From NCBI GenBank assembly GCA_964547415.1, contig CAZJNX010000006.1:1-47142 (forward strand): a stretch of DNA of 47,142 bases, written 5' to 3'. The stretch comes from CAZJNX01 sp964547415. Lineage in GTDB: Bacteria > Pseudomonadota > Alphaproteobacteria > Rhizobiales > Amorphaceae. Below are positions 28,679 through 37,358 of this stretch, in pieces. Within the stretch, counting starts at the first letter, position 1. Every line of letters begins with the position of its first letter. Below the pieces are notes generated by a model that made no database searches, had not been told where the DNA came from, and saw only the letters and a program-made list of their open reading frames with translations. Position numbers and translations under genes: made by a program.

Positions 28679-29280
28679 GGGGAGCGCCTTTCCTGTCCCG
28701 TGGCGTCCGGCCCGGCCGCCCGCGGCGGCGGCGGGAGGGCGCGCCCGTCCGGCCGGAGGGAAGGCGCACCTCCCCGCCGAAACGTGCGGACCGCCCGCGG
28801 GATCCCGCGGGCGGGGTGCGGCGCCCGCGCCGCCGCTGCGCGGTCCGCCCGGTCCCGCCGGACGGCGTGCTCGCCTCGCGGCGGGCGGCGGGCGGCGGGC
28901 GGCCGGGACGAGAACTCCGCAGCAGTCGGCGGAAAGGGGTGGTCAGGGGATGCCGGGCGCCTTGCGCGGAGGCCGGGCGAGGGTTCGCCCGCGCCGTGGC
29001 TGCGCGGTCCGCCCGCTCCGGCCGGACGGCGCGCTCGCCTCGCGGCGGGCGGCCGGGACGAGCCTTCCGCGGCGGTCGGCGGCAAGGGGTGGTCTGGGGG
29101 ATGCCGGGCGCCTTGCGCGGAGGCCGGGCGAGGGGTTCGCCCGCGCCGCTCGGCATCCGCCCCGCGCCGGACGGGGCCGTCGCCATGGCCCGCGAAGCGA
29201 GGCGGGGATGAAGGCCCCGCGCCCGCGGGAGCGCCTCCCGGCGGCGTCGCGTGCCGCCGTCGGGGCCGCTTCGGGCGGCG
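28679..29280. other. Repeat-rich spacer between pxpB and the FG-GAP/RTX gene
   Basis: No gene is supported in this 602-base stretch. It contains an imperfect tandem duplication (28836-29131) and several GC-only hairpins, for example 29239-29245 with 29253-29259 just after the RTX gene stop. Long open frames exist on both strands, but their translations are Pro/Arg/Ala-rich, repeat with the DNA and lack family features. The pxpB promoter must lie within it; I could not identify its boxes. Confidence 0.55.
28836..29131. repeat. Imperfect tandem repeat, about 150-165 bp unit, two copies
   Basis: The unit starting CTGCGCGGTCCGCCCG at 28836 recurs at 29000. Its end, ATGCCGGGCGCCTTGCGCGG, occurs at 28950 and again at 29101. 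The copies are highly similar. The first is longer by about 13 bases because of extra GGC/GGGC units near 28900. A fragment of a third copy may begin at about 29132 (GTTCGCCCGCGCCG). Confidence 0.75.
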
Positions 29281-31485
29281 TCAGGCGAACAGGACGTCGG
29301 CGAGGTCGAAGCGGTCCGCCGCGTCCTCCAGGACGATGCGCTCCCGCGCCCCCGCGACGGAAAGGATCACGTCCTCGCCCCGCTCGCGCACGCGGACATC
29401 GTCCTGCGACAGGTCCGCGTCGACGAGGTCGATGCGGTCCCGCCCCCGGCCGAAGTCGGCGATGGTGTCGCGGCCGAAGCGGGCGTGGTCGAAGTCGAAG
29501 ACGTCGGCTCCGCGACCGCCGGCGAGGACGTCGTTGCCGCCGCCGCCGTCGAGGGTGTCGTTGCCGCCGCCGCCCGCGAGACGGTCGCGCCCGCGCCCGC
29601 CGTCGAGGTCGTCGTTGCCGCCGCCACCGCCGAGCCGGTCCCGCCCCGCACCGCCGTCCAGATCGTCGGCGCCCGGACCGCCCGAGGCGCGGTCGTTGCC
29701 GGGCCCGCCGTCGAGCGCGTCGTCGCCCGCGCGGCCTATCAGCCGGTCGTTGCCGCCGAGGCCCTCGAGGACGTCGTCGCCGCCGCCGCCCACGAGGCGG
29801 TCGTCGCCACGGGTCCCGCCGGGGTTCGGGTTCGGGTTCGGATCGGGGTTCGGGTTCGGGTCGGGGTTCGGGTTCGGGTCGGGGTTCGGGTCGGGGTTGG
29901 GGTTCGGCCCCTCCGTCCGCCCGTAGATCACGTAGGTGCGGCCGGCGGAGACGTTCTCCACCTCGCCGGGGGCGCTTCCGGCGACCGGCGCGCCGACGAT
30001 GATGTCGTCGATGCCGTCGCCGTTCACGTCCGCCGTGGCGACCGCCTCGCCCAGGTGGTCGTCCGGGTTGGGCGAGAAGGGGCTCCGGCCGGAGATGGCG
30101 AACCCGTCGCGCCCGTCGAGGTCCGCCACCGACACCGAGGCGGGCCGGTTCCCGGGGCCGCCGAAGACCACGTACGCCTCGCCGAGGAGCCAGTCCTCCG
30201 TCCGGTTCGGGATCGGCGTGCGGTTGGCCCCGAGCGCCCCGATCACGAGGTCGTCGTAGCCGTCGCCGTTGACGTCGCCCGAGGCGAGGGAGGAGCCGAG
30301 GAAGCCGCCGGGCTGGACGCCGGTGATAGCGAATCCGTTCCGGCCGTCGAGGGCGGTGACGTCGAGGAGGAAGTCGGGATCGCGGGTCCCGTAGACGACC
30401 CAGGCGATCCCGGCTCCCCCCAGTGCGTTCGGCCCGCCGATGACGATGTCGTCGAGGCCGTCGCCGTTGACGTCGCCCGCGCCCGCGATCTTGCCTGCGG
30501 GGTCGGCGAGGTTGGGCAGGAAGAAGCCGGCCGAGCCGTCCGGCGGCATGGCGCCGAGGTGAAAGCCGACAGGCCCCGTGTCCCTGAGCCCGTCGTCGCC
30601 GAACAGGACGACGGCGTAGCGGTCGTCGGGCGAGCGGAAGGGGGCGCCCGGGGCGAGCGCGGCGACGTCCTCCCGTCCGTCGCCGTCGAAGTCGCCGATG
30701 CCGGCGACGTCACCGCCGAGGCCGGCGTCGCGGAGGGCGCCGAAGTAGCTCACCGCGTTCGGAAAGCCGCCGGGCGTGGCGTTGGCGGGAAGGCTGCCCC
30801 GCGGGCCGCCGAGGATCACGTGGACGGCTCCGTCTTCCACGCTCGCCGTGAAGGGGTTGCCCGCCTTCGCCTCGCCGATCGCCACGTCGTCGTAGCCGTC
30901 GCCGTTGATGTCGCCGAGGCCCGCGACGGCGCGACCGAGCTGGCCCGGCACGGACGGGTTGGGGTCGAGGACGCGAAATCCCTCGTTCGGGCCGATGGAG
31001 TAGATGTCGAAGGCCGGGTCGAACCGGGCCGCGCCGTAAAGGACGAACGCCTCCCCCGGCTCCGCGCTCTGGCCCAGGGAGGTGGCGCGGGTGCCGAGCA
31101 CGAGGTCGTCGAAGCCGTCGCCGTCCACGTCCCCCGCCCCGTCCAGCGTGAAGCCGAGGGACTGGGCCTCGCGGCCGCCGTAGATGCGAAAGCCGTCCGT
31201 GCCGTCGAGAAGGGCCGGGTTCACCTGGGCGGGAAAGCCGCGCGCGTCGCCGAAGACGACGTAGACCTCGCCGGCGGTGAACTGCTGGCGGCCGTCCGGG
31301 GCGAGGGCGACGCCGTGCCGCGCGCCGATCGCGAAGTCCTCGATCCCGTCGCCGTTGAGGTCGCCGATGCCCGCCACCGAGGCGCCCGACTGCACGCCGT
31401 TGCCGAAGAACGGGTTGATGCCCTCGACGACGAACCCCTCGTTGGCCGCCATGGCGGTCACGTCGAACCTTGCCGGAAAAGCCAC
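29281..31485 (-). CDS. Secreted FG-GAP (integrin-alpha-like) protein with RTX repeats
   Basis: This 734-residue protein has no signal peptide. Residues 1-525 hold about seven FG-GAP/beta-propeller units with calcium loops (DLNGDGIEDFAIG, DVDGDGFDDLVLG, DINGDGYDDVAIG, DFDGDGREDVAAL and so on). A low-complexity Asn-Pro-Asp-Pro linker occupies about 527-554. RTX nonapeptides (GGGGNDxLxGG) run to about 675, followed by a terminal segment (DTIADFGRGRDRIDLVDADL) typical of type I secretion substrates. It is likely exported by a type I system encoded elsewhere and may act in adhesion or matrix binding. The GTG start is supported by AAGGGGGA eight bases upstream; a later ATG is the alternative. It is transcribed alone and divergently from the peptide transporter. 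Confidence 0.9.
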   Translation of the reverse strand: MAFPARFDVTAMAANEGFVVEGINPFFGNGVQSGASVAGIGDLNGDGIEDFAIGARHGVALAPDGRQQFTAGEVYVVFGDARGFPAQVNPALLDGTDGFRIYGGREAQSLGFTLDGAGDVDGDGFDDLVLGTRATSLGQSAEPGEAFVLYGAARFDPAFDIYSIGPNEGFRVLDPNPSVPGQLGRAVAGLGDINGDGYDDVAIGEAKAGNPFTASVEDGAVHVILGGPRGSLPANATPGGFPNAVSYFGALRDAGLGGDVAGIGDFDGDGREDVAALAPGAPFRSPDDRYAVVLFGDDGLRDTGPVGFHLGAMPPDGSAGFFLPNLADPAGKIAGAGDVNGDGLDDIVIGGPNALGGAGIAWVVYGTRDPDFLLDVTALDGRNGFAITGVQPGGFLGSSLASGDVNGDGYDDLVIGALGANRTPIPNRTEDWLLGEAYVVFGGPGNRPASVSVADLDGRDGFAISGRSPFSPNPDDHLGEAVATADVNGDGIDDIIVGAPVAGSAPGEVENVSAGRTYVIYGRTEGPNPNPDPNPDPNPNPDPNPNPDPNPNPNPGGTRGDDRLVGGGGDDVLEGLGGNDRLIGRAGDDALDGGPGNDRASGGPGADDLDGGAGRDRLGGGGGNDDLDGGRGRDRLAGGGGNDTLDGGGGNDVLAGGRGADVFDFDHARFGRDTIADFGRGRDRIDLVDADLSQDDVRVRERGEDVILSVAGARERIVLEDAADRFDLADVLFA
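29821..29905 (-). repeat. Asn-Pro/Asp-Pro linker microsatellite
   Basis: The coding strand consists almost only of AACCC(C/G) and GACCC(C/G) dipeptide codon pairs, giving an NP/DP linker between the FG-GAP and RTX modules. The hexamer unit is prone to slippage in steps that keep the frame, so linker length may vary between strains. Confidence 0.85.
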
Positions 31486-31593
31486 CTGAAAATCCCCCTT
31501 GTCGAAATGCGGTCCGCCGGGCGTCCCGCGCCGCCAGCGGGCGCCCCGTGCTCGCGGAGCACCTCCTTGTACATCACCGCGGGCGCCGCGGGT

Positions 31594-31607
31594 GTGACGG
31601 TCGTCAC
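31594..31607. promoter_or_regulatory. Perfect inverted repeat, possible operator
   Basis: GTGACGGTCGTCAC is a perfect 6-2-6 palindrome lying about 110 bases upstream of the FG-GAP/RTX start and 200 bases upstream of the peptide-binding protein. Its spacing resembles sites of dimeric regulators, but I cannot name one. Confidence 0.35.
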
Positions 31608-31702
31608 GGTCCGCGGACGCCGGGCTGCCGCGGGCGCGGGCAGTTCGCCTCCTTCTTCATCAACTTTGGCGGGTCGGGGTGCCGCGGGTCCGTTGGGGCT
31701 GC

Positions 31703-31719
31703 CATGCCGCGCTGGCATG
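31703..31719. promoter_or_regulatory. Site E: related 17-bp palindrome before the peptide transporter
   Basis: CATGCCGCGCTGGCATG is a perfect 6-5-6 inverted repeat, 88 bases upstream of the binding-protein start. It has the same length and geometry as sites A-D and keeps CxTGC/GCAxG, but two half-site positions differ. It may be a diverged target of the same regulator or of a paralogue. Confidence 0.35.
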
Positions 31720-31807
31720 GGCCTTGCGAAGCAGGCGCGGGGCGATCGACCGGCCGCCGCGCGCCCCCTTGCCACGGGCGGCCACGCGAGAGGGAGAAGA
31801 CCGAGAC

Positions 31808-33466
31808 ATGCAGACGAGAAGGTTGCGGCTGCGAGCCGCGACGGTGGTCGCCGCCGCCGCCATCGGCCTTGCGGGGCTCGGGCCGGCGGCCGCGGAGAAG
31901 GTGCTCACCATCGGCATGACCGCCGCCGACATTCCGCGCACCAGCGGCCAGCCCGACCAGGGCTTCGAGGGGAACCGCTTCACCGGCATCCCCATGTACG
32001 ACGCGCTCACCCACTGGGACCTGTCGTCCGAGACCGAGCCGAGCGTCATCGTGCCGGGCCTCGCCACCTCGTGGGAGGTGAACCCGGACGATCCCACCAA
32101 GTGGATCTTCGAGCTGCGCGAGGGCGTCACCTTCCACGACGGCTCGCCGTTCGACGCCGACGCCGTCGTGTGGAACGTGGAGAAGGTGCTGGACGAGGAC
32201 GCGCCTCACTACGCGCCCGACCAGGTGGGCGTCACCGTCTCGCGCATGCCGACCCTGCGCTCGGCCCGGGTCATCGACGAGTACACGGTCGAGCTCACCA
32301 CCTCCCAGCCCGACAGCTTCCTGCCGCTCAACCTCACCAACCTGTTCATGGCCTCGCCCGCCCACTGGCAGGCGAAGTACGACGCCCTCGCCGACATCGA
32401 GGACCCGGCCGAGCGCGCCGCCCAGGCCTGGGTGGAGTTCGCCGCCGACCCGTCCGGCACCGGCCCGTTCATGGGCGACCGGCTCGTCCCGCGCGAGCGC
32501 TTCGAGATGGTCCGCAACCCTGACTACTGGGACCCGGCGCGCACGCCCGCCATCGACCGCGTGGTGCTCGTGCCGCTGCCGGACGCCAACGCCCGCACCG
32601 CCGCGCTGCTGTCGGGCCAGGTGGACTGGATCGAGGCGCCCGCGCCCGACGCGATCCCGCGGATCGAGTCCCAGGGCTACGTCATCTACGCCAACCCGCA
32701 GCCCCACGTTTGGCCCTGGCAGCTGTCCTTCGCGGAGGGCTCGCCGTGGCTCGACCGGCGGGTGCGCCACGCGGCGAACCTGTGCGTGAACCGCGAGGAG
32801 CTGCAGGCGCTGCTGTCGGGCTACATGGGCATCCCGAAGGGCTCCGTGCCGCCCGGCCATCCCTGGTGGGGCGACCCCGAGTTCGACATCCGCTACGATC
32901 CCGACGCGGCCCGCGCCCTCATGGAAGAGGCCGGCTTCTCCGAGGACAACCCGCTCCAGGTGACCGTCCAGACCTCCGCCTCCGGTTCGGGCCAGATGCA
33001 GCCGATCCCGATGAACGAGTACGTCCAGCAGTCGCTCGCCGATTGCTACTTCGACGTGGAGCTCGACGTCATCGAGTGGAACACGCTGTTCACCAACTGG
33101 CGGCGCGGCGCCAAGGACGAGACGGCCCGCGGCGCGGACGCCATCAACGTGTCGTTCGCCACCATGGACCCGTTCTTCGCCATGGTGCGGTTCGTCTCCA
33201 CCGAGACGTTCCCGCCGGTGTCGAACAACTGGGGCTACTTCGGCAACGAGGAGTTCGACGCCCTCATCGCCGACGCCCGCACCACCTTTGACGACGCGGG
33301 CCGCGACGCCGCGCTGGCGCGCCTGCACAAGCGCATCGTCGAGGAGGCGCCGTTCGTCTGGATCGCCCACGACGTCGGCCCGCGCGCCATGCATCCGCGC
33401 GTCGGCAACGTCGTCCAGCCGAAGAGCTGGTTCATCGACATCGCGCCGATGACCATCGAGGAGTGA
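31808..33466 (+). CDS. Peptide-type ABC transporter substrate-binding protein
   Basis: This 552-residue protein belongs to solute-binding family 5 (DppA/OppA/NikA). A basic signal peptide (MQTRRLRLRAATVVAAAAIG, cleavage near residue 29, PAAA|EK) targets it to the periplasm. Family segments include YDALTHWDLSSETEPSVIVPGLATSWEVNPDDPTKWIFELREGVTFHDGSPFDADAVVWNVEKV (about residues 58-120, abbreviated here as one region) and PHVWPWQLSFAEGSPWLDRRVRHAANLCVNREEL near 300. AGGGAGAAG precedes the ATG. It is the first gene of the transporter operon. The final gene of that operon is a hydantoin-racemase relative, so the ligand may be a modified amino acid or hydantoin rather than a plain peptide. Confidence 0.9.
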   Translation: MQTRRLRLRAATVVAAAAIGLAGLGPAAAEKVLTIGMTAADIPRTSGQPDQGFEGNRFTGIPMYDALTHWDLSSETEPSVIVPGLATSWEVNPDDPTKWIFELREGVTFHDGSPFDADAVVWNVEKVLDEDAPHYAPDQVGVTVSRMPTLRSARVIDEYTVELTTSQPDSFLPLNLTNLFMASPAHWQAKYDALADIEDPAERAAQAWVEFAADPSGTGPFMGDRLVPRERFEMVRNPDYWDPARTPAIDRVVLVPLPDANARTAALLSGQVDWIEAPAPDAIPRIESQGYVIYANPQPHVWPWQLSFAEGSPWLDRRVRHAANLCVNREELQALLSGYMGIPKGSVPPGHPWWGDPEFDIRYDPDAARALMEEAGFSEDNPLQVTVQTSASGSGQMQPIPMNEYVQQSLADCYFDVELDVIEWNTLFTNWRRGAKDETARGADAINVSFATMDPFFAMVRFVSTETFPPVSNNWGYFGNEEFDALIADARTTFDDAGRDAALARLHKRIVEEAPFVWIAHDVGPRAMHPRVGNVVQPKSWFIDIAPMTIEE

Positions 33467-33480
33467 TCCTTTCCTGAGAC

Positions 33481-33512
33481 GGCCGGCGTCCGGCTCGCCC
33501 CGGGCGCCGGCC
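33481..33512 (+). terminator. Attenuator hairpin between binding protein and permease genes
   Basis: An 8-bp GC stem (33481-33488 with 33505-33512) with a 16-base loop is followed by CTTTCCTTTCC. It sits 15 bases after the binding-protein stop. Partial termination here would give more binding protein than membrane components, a common arrangement in ABC importers. Confidence 0.65.
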
Positions 33513-33537
33513 CTTTCCTTTCCGGAAGGGCCGGACG

Positions 33538-34491
33538 ATGCTGTTCTACATCGGCAAGCGGATTCTCTACACGCTGCCCATCATGCTGGGCGTCGCCCTC
33601 GTGTGCTTCACCCTGGTGCACATCTCGCCGGGGGATCCGCTCGTGTCGGTGCTGCCGCCGGACGCCTCCATCGAGCTGCAGCAGCAGCTGATGGCGATCT
33701 ACGGCTTCGACAGGCCCTACCCGGAACAGTTCCTGCGCTGGCTCCTGCGCGCCCTCGAGGGCGACCTCGGCAACTCCATCGCCACCGGCCGGCCCGTCGC
33801 CGAGGAGGTGTTCCGGGCGGTCGGCAACACGCTCATGCTCGCCGCCGTCGCCACCGTGATCGGCTTCGTGCTCGGCGGCCTGTTCGGCTTCGTGGCGGGC
33901 TACTACCGGGACGGGTGGGTCGACAAGCTCGCCTCGACCATCGCCGTCGCGGGGGTGTCGGTGCCCCACTACTGGCTCGGCATGGTGCTCGTCATCATCT
34001 TCTCGGTGCAGCTCGGCTGGCTGCCCGCCACCGGGGCGGGGCCGCTCGGCTCCAGCTCCTGGACGTGGGACTGGGAGCACATCCGCCACCTGATCCTGCC
34101 GGCCGTCACCATGTCGGTGATCCCCATGGGCATCGTCGCGCGCACCGTGCGCGCCCTCGTCGCCGACATCCTCGCCCAGGAGTTCGTGACGGGCCTTCGC
34201 GCCAAGGGCCTCCTCGACCGGGGCGTCCTTGCCCACATCGTGAAGAACGCGGCGCCGACGGCCCTCGCCGTCATGGGCCTGCAGCTCGGCTACCTCCTCG
34301 GCGGCTCGATCCTGATCGAGACGGTCTTTTCCTGGCCGGGCACCGGCTTCCTGCTCGGGCAGGCGATCTTCCAGCGCGACCTGCCGCTCCTGCAGGGGAC
34401 GATCCTCGTCCTCGCCCTGTTCTTCGTCGTCCTCAACCTCATCGTCGACGTGGCGCAGACCGCCCTCGACCCACGCCTGAAGCGGAGCTGA
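33538..34491 (+). CDS. Peptide-type ABC transporter permease (DppB-like)
   Basis: This 317-residue inner-membrane protein has about six helices. It starts with the DppB/OppB signature MLFYIGKRILYTLPIMLGVALVCFTLVHISPGDPL and has a large periplasmic segment at about 40-100. The EAA-type ATPase contact loop is at about 215-235 (EFVTGLRAKGLLDRGVLAHIVKNAAPTALAV), followed by GSILIETVFSWPGTGFLLGQAI. GGAAGGG-type sequence precedes the ATG. It is followed 4 bases later by the second permease gene. Confidence 0.93.
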   Translation: MLFYIGKRILYTLPIMLGVALVCFTLVHISPGDPLVSVLPPDASIELQQQLMAIYGFDRPYPEQFLRWLLRALEGDLGNSIATGRPVAEEVFRAVGNTLMLAAVATVIGFVLGGLFGFVAGYYRDGWVDKLASTIAVAGVSVPHYWLGMVLVIIFSVQLGWLPATGAGPLGSSSWTWDWEHIRHLILPAVTMSVIPMGIVARTVRALVADILAQEFVTGLRAKGLLDRGVLAHIVKNAAPTALAVMGLQLGYLLGGSILIETVFSWPGTGFLLGQAIFQRDLPLLQGTILVLALFFVVLNLIVDVAQTALDPRLKRS

Positions 34492-34495
34492 TCCG

Positions 34496-35383
34496 ATGGC
34501 GGTCACGGCCGACAGCGTCCGCGCCCTCGCGGAGATCGAGAAGTCGCCGGGCTACTGGAGCGCCGTCGCCCGGCGCTTCTCGCGCGATCCGGTCGCCATG
34601 GTGGCCGCGGCGGTCGCCCTCGGCCTCGTCTTGATGGCGGTGTTCGCGCCCTGGCTCGCCCCGGCCGACCCGTTCGAGGGGCGGATGATCGACCGGCTGA
34701 AGCCCATCGGCACGCCCGGCTACCCGCTCGGCGCCGACGAGCTCGGCCGGGACATGCTCTCCCGCATCATCTACGGGGCGCGGCTTTCCCTCTTCATGGG
34801 GGTGACGCCGGTCCTGATCGCCTTCGTGATCGGCTCGGCCATCGGCATCGCGGCGGGCTACCTCGGCGGCTGGTTCAACACCGTCACGATGCGCGTCCTC
34901 GACGTGTTCTACGCCTTCCCGTCGGTGCTCCTCGCCATCGCGCTCTCCGGGGCGCTCGGGGCGGGCATCGTGAACGGGCTGATCTCGCTCACGGTGGTGT
35001 TCATCCCGCCCATCGCGCGGGTCGCCGAGAGCGTGACCACCGGCGTGCGCCGCCTCGAGTACGTGGACGCGGCGCGGGCGAGCGGGGCGCCGACCCTCAC
35101 CATCGTGCGCGTCCACGTCCTCGGCAACGTGCTCGGGCCGATCTTCGTCTACGCGACGAGCCTCATCTCGGTGTCCATGATCCTCGCGGCGGGCCTGTCC
35201 TTCCTCGGCCTCGGCGTCCGCCCGCCCGAGCCCGAGTGGGGGCTGATGCTCAACACGCTGCGGAACGCGATCTACGTGCAGCCCTGGCTCGCCGCCCTGC
35301 CGGGGGTGATGATCTTCCTCACCTCCATCTCCTTCAACCTCCTCTCCGACGGCCTGCGCTCGGCCATGGACGTGAAGACATGA
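34496..35383 (+). CDS. Peptide-type ABC transporter permease (DppC-like)
   Basis: This 295-residue second membrane subunit has the DppC/OppC N-terminal pattern: a cytoplasmic stretch, a first helix at about 33-53, then the conserved YPLGADELGRDMLSRIIYGARLSL. The ATPase-contact loop is at about 190-205 (EYVDAARASGAPTLTIVRVHVLGNVLGP), and the typical ending is FLTSISFNLLSDGLRSAMDVKT. Its stop overlaps the next ATG (ATGA), so it is coupled to the first ATPase gene. Confidence 0.93.
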   Translation: MAVTADSVRALAEIEKSPGYWSAVARRFSRDPVAMVAAAVALGLVLMAVFAPWLAPADPFEGRMIDRLKPIGTPGYPLGADELGRDMLSRIIYGARLSLFMGVTPVLIAFVIGSAIGIAAGYLGGWFNTVTMRVLDVFYAFPSVLLAIALSGALGAGIVNGLISLTVVFIPPIARVAESVTTGVRRLEYVDAARASGAPTLTIVRVHVLGNVLGPIFVYATSLISVSMILAAGLSFLGLGVRPPEPEWGLMLNTLRNAIYVQPWLAALPGVMIFLTSISFNLLSDGLRSAMDVKT

Positions 35384-36357
35384 CGGCACCGATCCTGGAG
35401 GTCTGCGGCCTCGTGAAGCACTTCTCCGCCGGGCGCGCGGGCCTCAAGAAGAAGGTGGTGCGCGCCGTCGACGGGGTGTCGTTCGCGGTGATGCCGGGGG
35501 AGACGCTGGGCGTCGTCGGCGAGTCGGGCTGCGGCAAGTCGACGACCGCCCGCCTCCTCGTCCACCTGATCGCGCCGGACGCGGGCGAGATCCGCTTCGA
35601 CGGCCGCGCCGTCGGCGCCGAGCTGTCGCTGCGGGCGCTGCGTCGCAACGTCCAGATGGTGTTCCAGGACAGTTACGCCTCGCTCAACCCGCGCCTCACC
35701 ATGGAGGACGCCATCGCCTTCGGGCCGATGGTCCACGGGACGGGGGAGGGGGAGGCGCGGCGCCTCGCCCGCGACCTCCTCGACCGCGTCGGCCTCGCCC
35801 CCGCCCGCTTCGCCGGCCGCTACCCCCACGAGATCTCCGGCGGCCAGCGCCAGCGGGTCAACATCGCCCGGGCGCTCGCCTTCTCGCCGCGGGTGATCGT
35901 GCTCGACGAGGCGGTCTCGGCCCTCGACAAGTCGGTGGAGGCCCAGGTCCTCAACCTCCTCCTCGACCTCAAGGCCGAGCGGGGCCTCACCTACGTCTTC
36001 ATCTCCCACGACCTCAACGTGGTGCGCCACATCTCCGACCGGGTGATGGTGATGTACCTCGGCGAGGTGGCCGAGATCGGCCCCGCCGAGGCCCTCTACG
36101 CCGCGCCCCGCCACCCCTACACGGAGGCGCTGCTCGCCGCGATGCCGTCGATGGACCCGGACCGGCGGACCGAGGCGGCGCCGCTGACCGGCGACCCGCC
36201 GAGCCCCATCGACCCGCCGCCGGGCTGCCGCTTCCACACCCGCTGCCCGCGCGCCTTCGGCCCGTGCGCGGTCGACGCGCCCCGCTCGCTGCCCGTCGGG
36301 CCGGGCCACGAGGCGGCCTGCCACCTGCTCGCGGCCCGCGCGGAGGCGGCTGCATGA
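35380..36357 (+). CDS. Peptide-type ABC transporter ATPase (DppF/OppF-like)
   Basis: This 325-residue ATPase has Walker A GESGCGKSTTARLL (about 50-60), the Q-loop MVFQDSYASLNPRLT, the signature ISGGQRQRVNIARAL, Walker B VIVLDEAVSALD and the switch histidine in FISHDLNVV. The C-terminal oligopeptide-type domain, GCRFHTRCPRAFGPC, has spaced cysteines that in some relatives bind an iron-sulfur cluster. It starts within the stop of the preceding permease gene and ends in ATGA with the second ATPase. In most such operons the DppD-like gene comes first; here the order is F then D. Confidence 0.93.
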   Translation: MTAPILEVCGLVKHFSAGRAGLKKKVVRAVDGVSFAVMPGETLGVVGESGCGKSTTARLLVHLIAPDAGEIRFDGRAVGAELSLRALRRNVQMVFQDSYASLNPRLTMEDAIAFGPMVHGTGEGEARRLARDLLDRVGLAPARFAGRYPHEISGGQRQRVNIARALAFSPRVIVLDEAVSALDKSVEAQVLNLLLDLKAERGLTYVFISHDLNVVRHISDRVMVMYLGEVAEIGPAEALYAAPRHPYTEALLAAMPSMDPDRRTEAAPLTGDPPSPIDPPPGCRFHTRCPRAFGPCAVDAPRSLPVGPGHEAACHLLAARAEAAA

Positions 36358-37358
36358 GCGCCCTCGTCTCGGTGGAGAACCTCCACGTCCGCTTCCGCGG
36401 TGAGAAGGACGTCTACGCCGTCAACGGCGTGTCGTTCGAGCTGGAGCCGGGGGAGGTGCTCGGCATCCTCGGCGAATCGGGCTCGGGCAAGAGTGTCACC
36501 CTCAAGACGCTCCTGCGGCTCCTCCCCGAGAAGCGCACGGACATCGCCGGCGGCGTCCACGTGGACGGGCGGGACGTCCTGAAGCTGTCGGGCCGGGAGC
36601 TGGCGGACTATCGCGGCGGCGTCGCCTCCATTATCTTCCAGGACCCCGCGCTCGCCCTCGACCCGGTCTACACCGTGGGCGAGCAGATCGCCGAGGCGGT
36701 CGTCCGCCACGAGGGCACGACCCGCAGGGAAGGCATGGCGCGGGCGCTCGAGATGCTGGAGCGGGTGCGGATCCCCTCGGCCGCGCGGCGCCTCAAGTCC
36801 TACCCCCACGAGATGTCGGGGGGCATGCGCCAGCGGGCGATGATCGCCCTCGCCCTCGCCTGCCGGCCGAAACTGCTGCTCGCCGACGAGCCGACGACGG
36901 CCCTCGACGCCACCGTCCAGATCCAGATCCTCCTCCTCCTGCGCGAACTGCAGCGTGAACTCGACATGGGCGTCATCTTCGTCACCCACGACATCGGCGT
37001 CGCGGTGGAGGTGTCGGACCGCCTCGCCGTCATGTACGCGGGCGCCTTCGTGGAGACGGGCTCGGTGCGCGACGTGATCCGCGACGCGCGCCACCCCTAC
37101 ACCCACGGCCTCCTCGCGGCGAACCTCGTCGGCGCCGTCCCCGGCACGCGGCTCGATGCCATTCCGGGCGCGCCGCCCGCCCTCCACGAGCCGCCCGTGG
37201 GCTGCGCCTTCGCCCCCCGCTGCCGCCACGCGCGGGCGGCGTGCGAGACGGGGCCGATCCCGGTCTGGACCGACGGGGCCCGCCGCGCCCGCTGCGTGGT
37301 CGCCGCCGAGGCGCCCGCGACCGCCTCGGCGCCAGCGCCCGCCGCGGAGGCCTCCTGA
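36354..37358 (+). CDS. Peptide-type ABC transporter ATPase (DppD/OppD-like)
   Basis: This 334-residue second ATPase has Walker A GESGSGKSVTLKTLL (about 40-50), the Q-loop IIFQDPALALDPVYTVGEQI, the signature MSGGMRQRAMIALAL characteristic of the D-type subunit, Walker B LLLADEPTTALDATVQ and the switch histidine in FVTHDIGVAV. The C-terminal oligopeptide domain is VGCAFAPRCRHARAAC. The start overlaps the stop of the preceding ATPase. Its own stop overlaps the racemase start as TGATG, tying the racemase into the same translational chain. Confidence 0.93.
   Translation: MSALVSVENLHVRFRGEKDVYAVNGVSFELEPGEVLGILGESGSGKSVTLKTLLRLLPEKRTDIAGGVHVDGRDVLKLSGRELADYRGGVASIIFQDPALALDPVYTVGEQIAEAVVRHEGTTRREGMARALEMLERVRIPSAARRLKSYPHEMSGGMRQRAMIALALACRPKLLLADEPTTALDATVQIQILLLLRELQRELDMGVIFVTHDIGVAVEVSDRLAVMYAGAFVETGSVRDVIRDARHPYTHGLLAANLVGAVPGTRLDAIPGAPPALHEPPVGCAFAPRCRHARAACETGPIPVWTDGARRARCVVAAEAPATASAPAPAAEAS

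Larger units (their letters stand above)
31486..31807. other. Divergent control region, FG-GAP/RTX gene and peptide transporter
   Basis: This region of 322 bases contains no gene. It holds two inverted repeats described separately (31594-31607 and 31703-31719) and a GC-rich palindromic run at about 31578-31592. A comparatively AT-richer patch at about 31640-31675 may mark a promoter, but no convincing -35/-10 pair was found. Confidence 0.5.

Noticed and set aside
27654..29186. A 510-codon minus-strand frame covering the intergenic repeats and pxpB/pxpC
   Set aside because: Its N-terminal part only translates the tandem DNA repeat and the rest is a shadow of pxpB/pxpC. No family features were seen.
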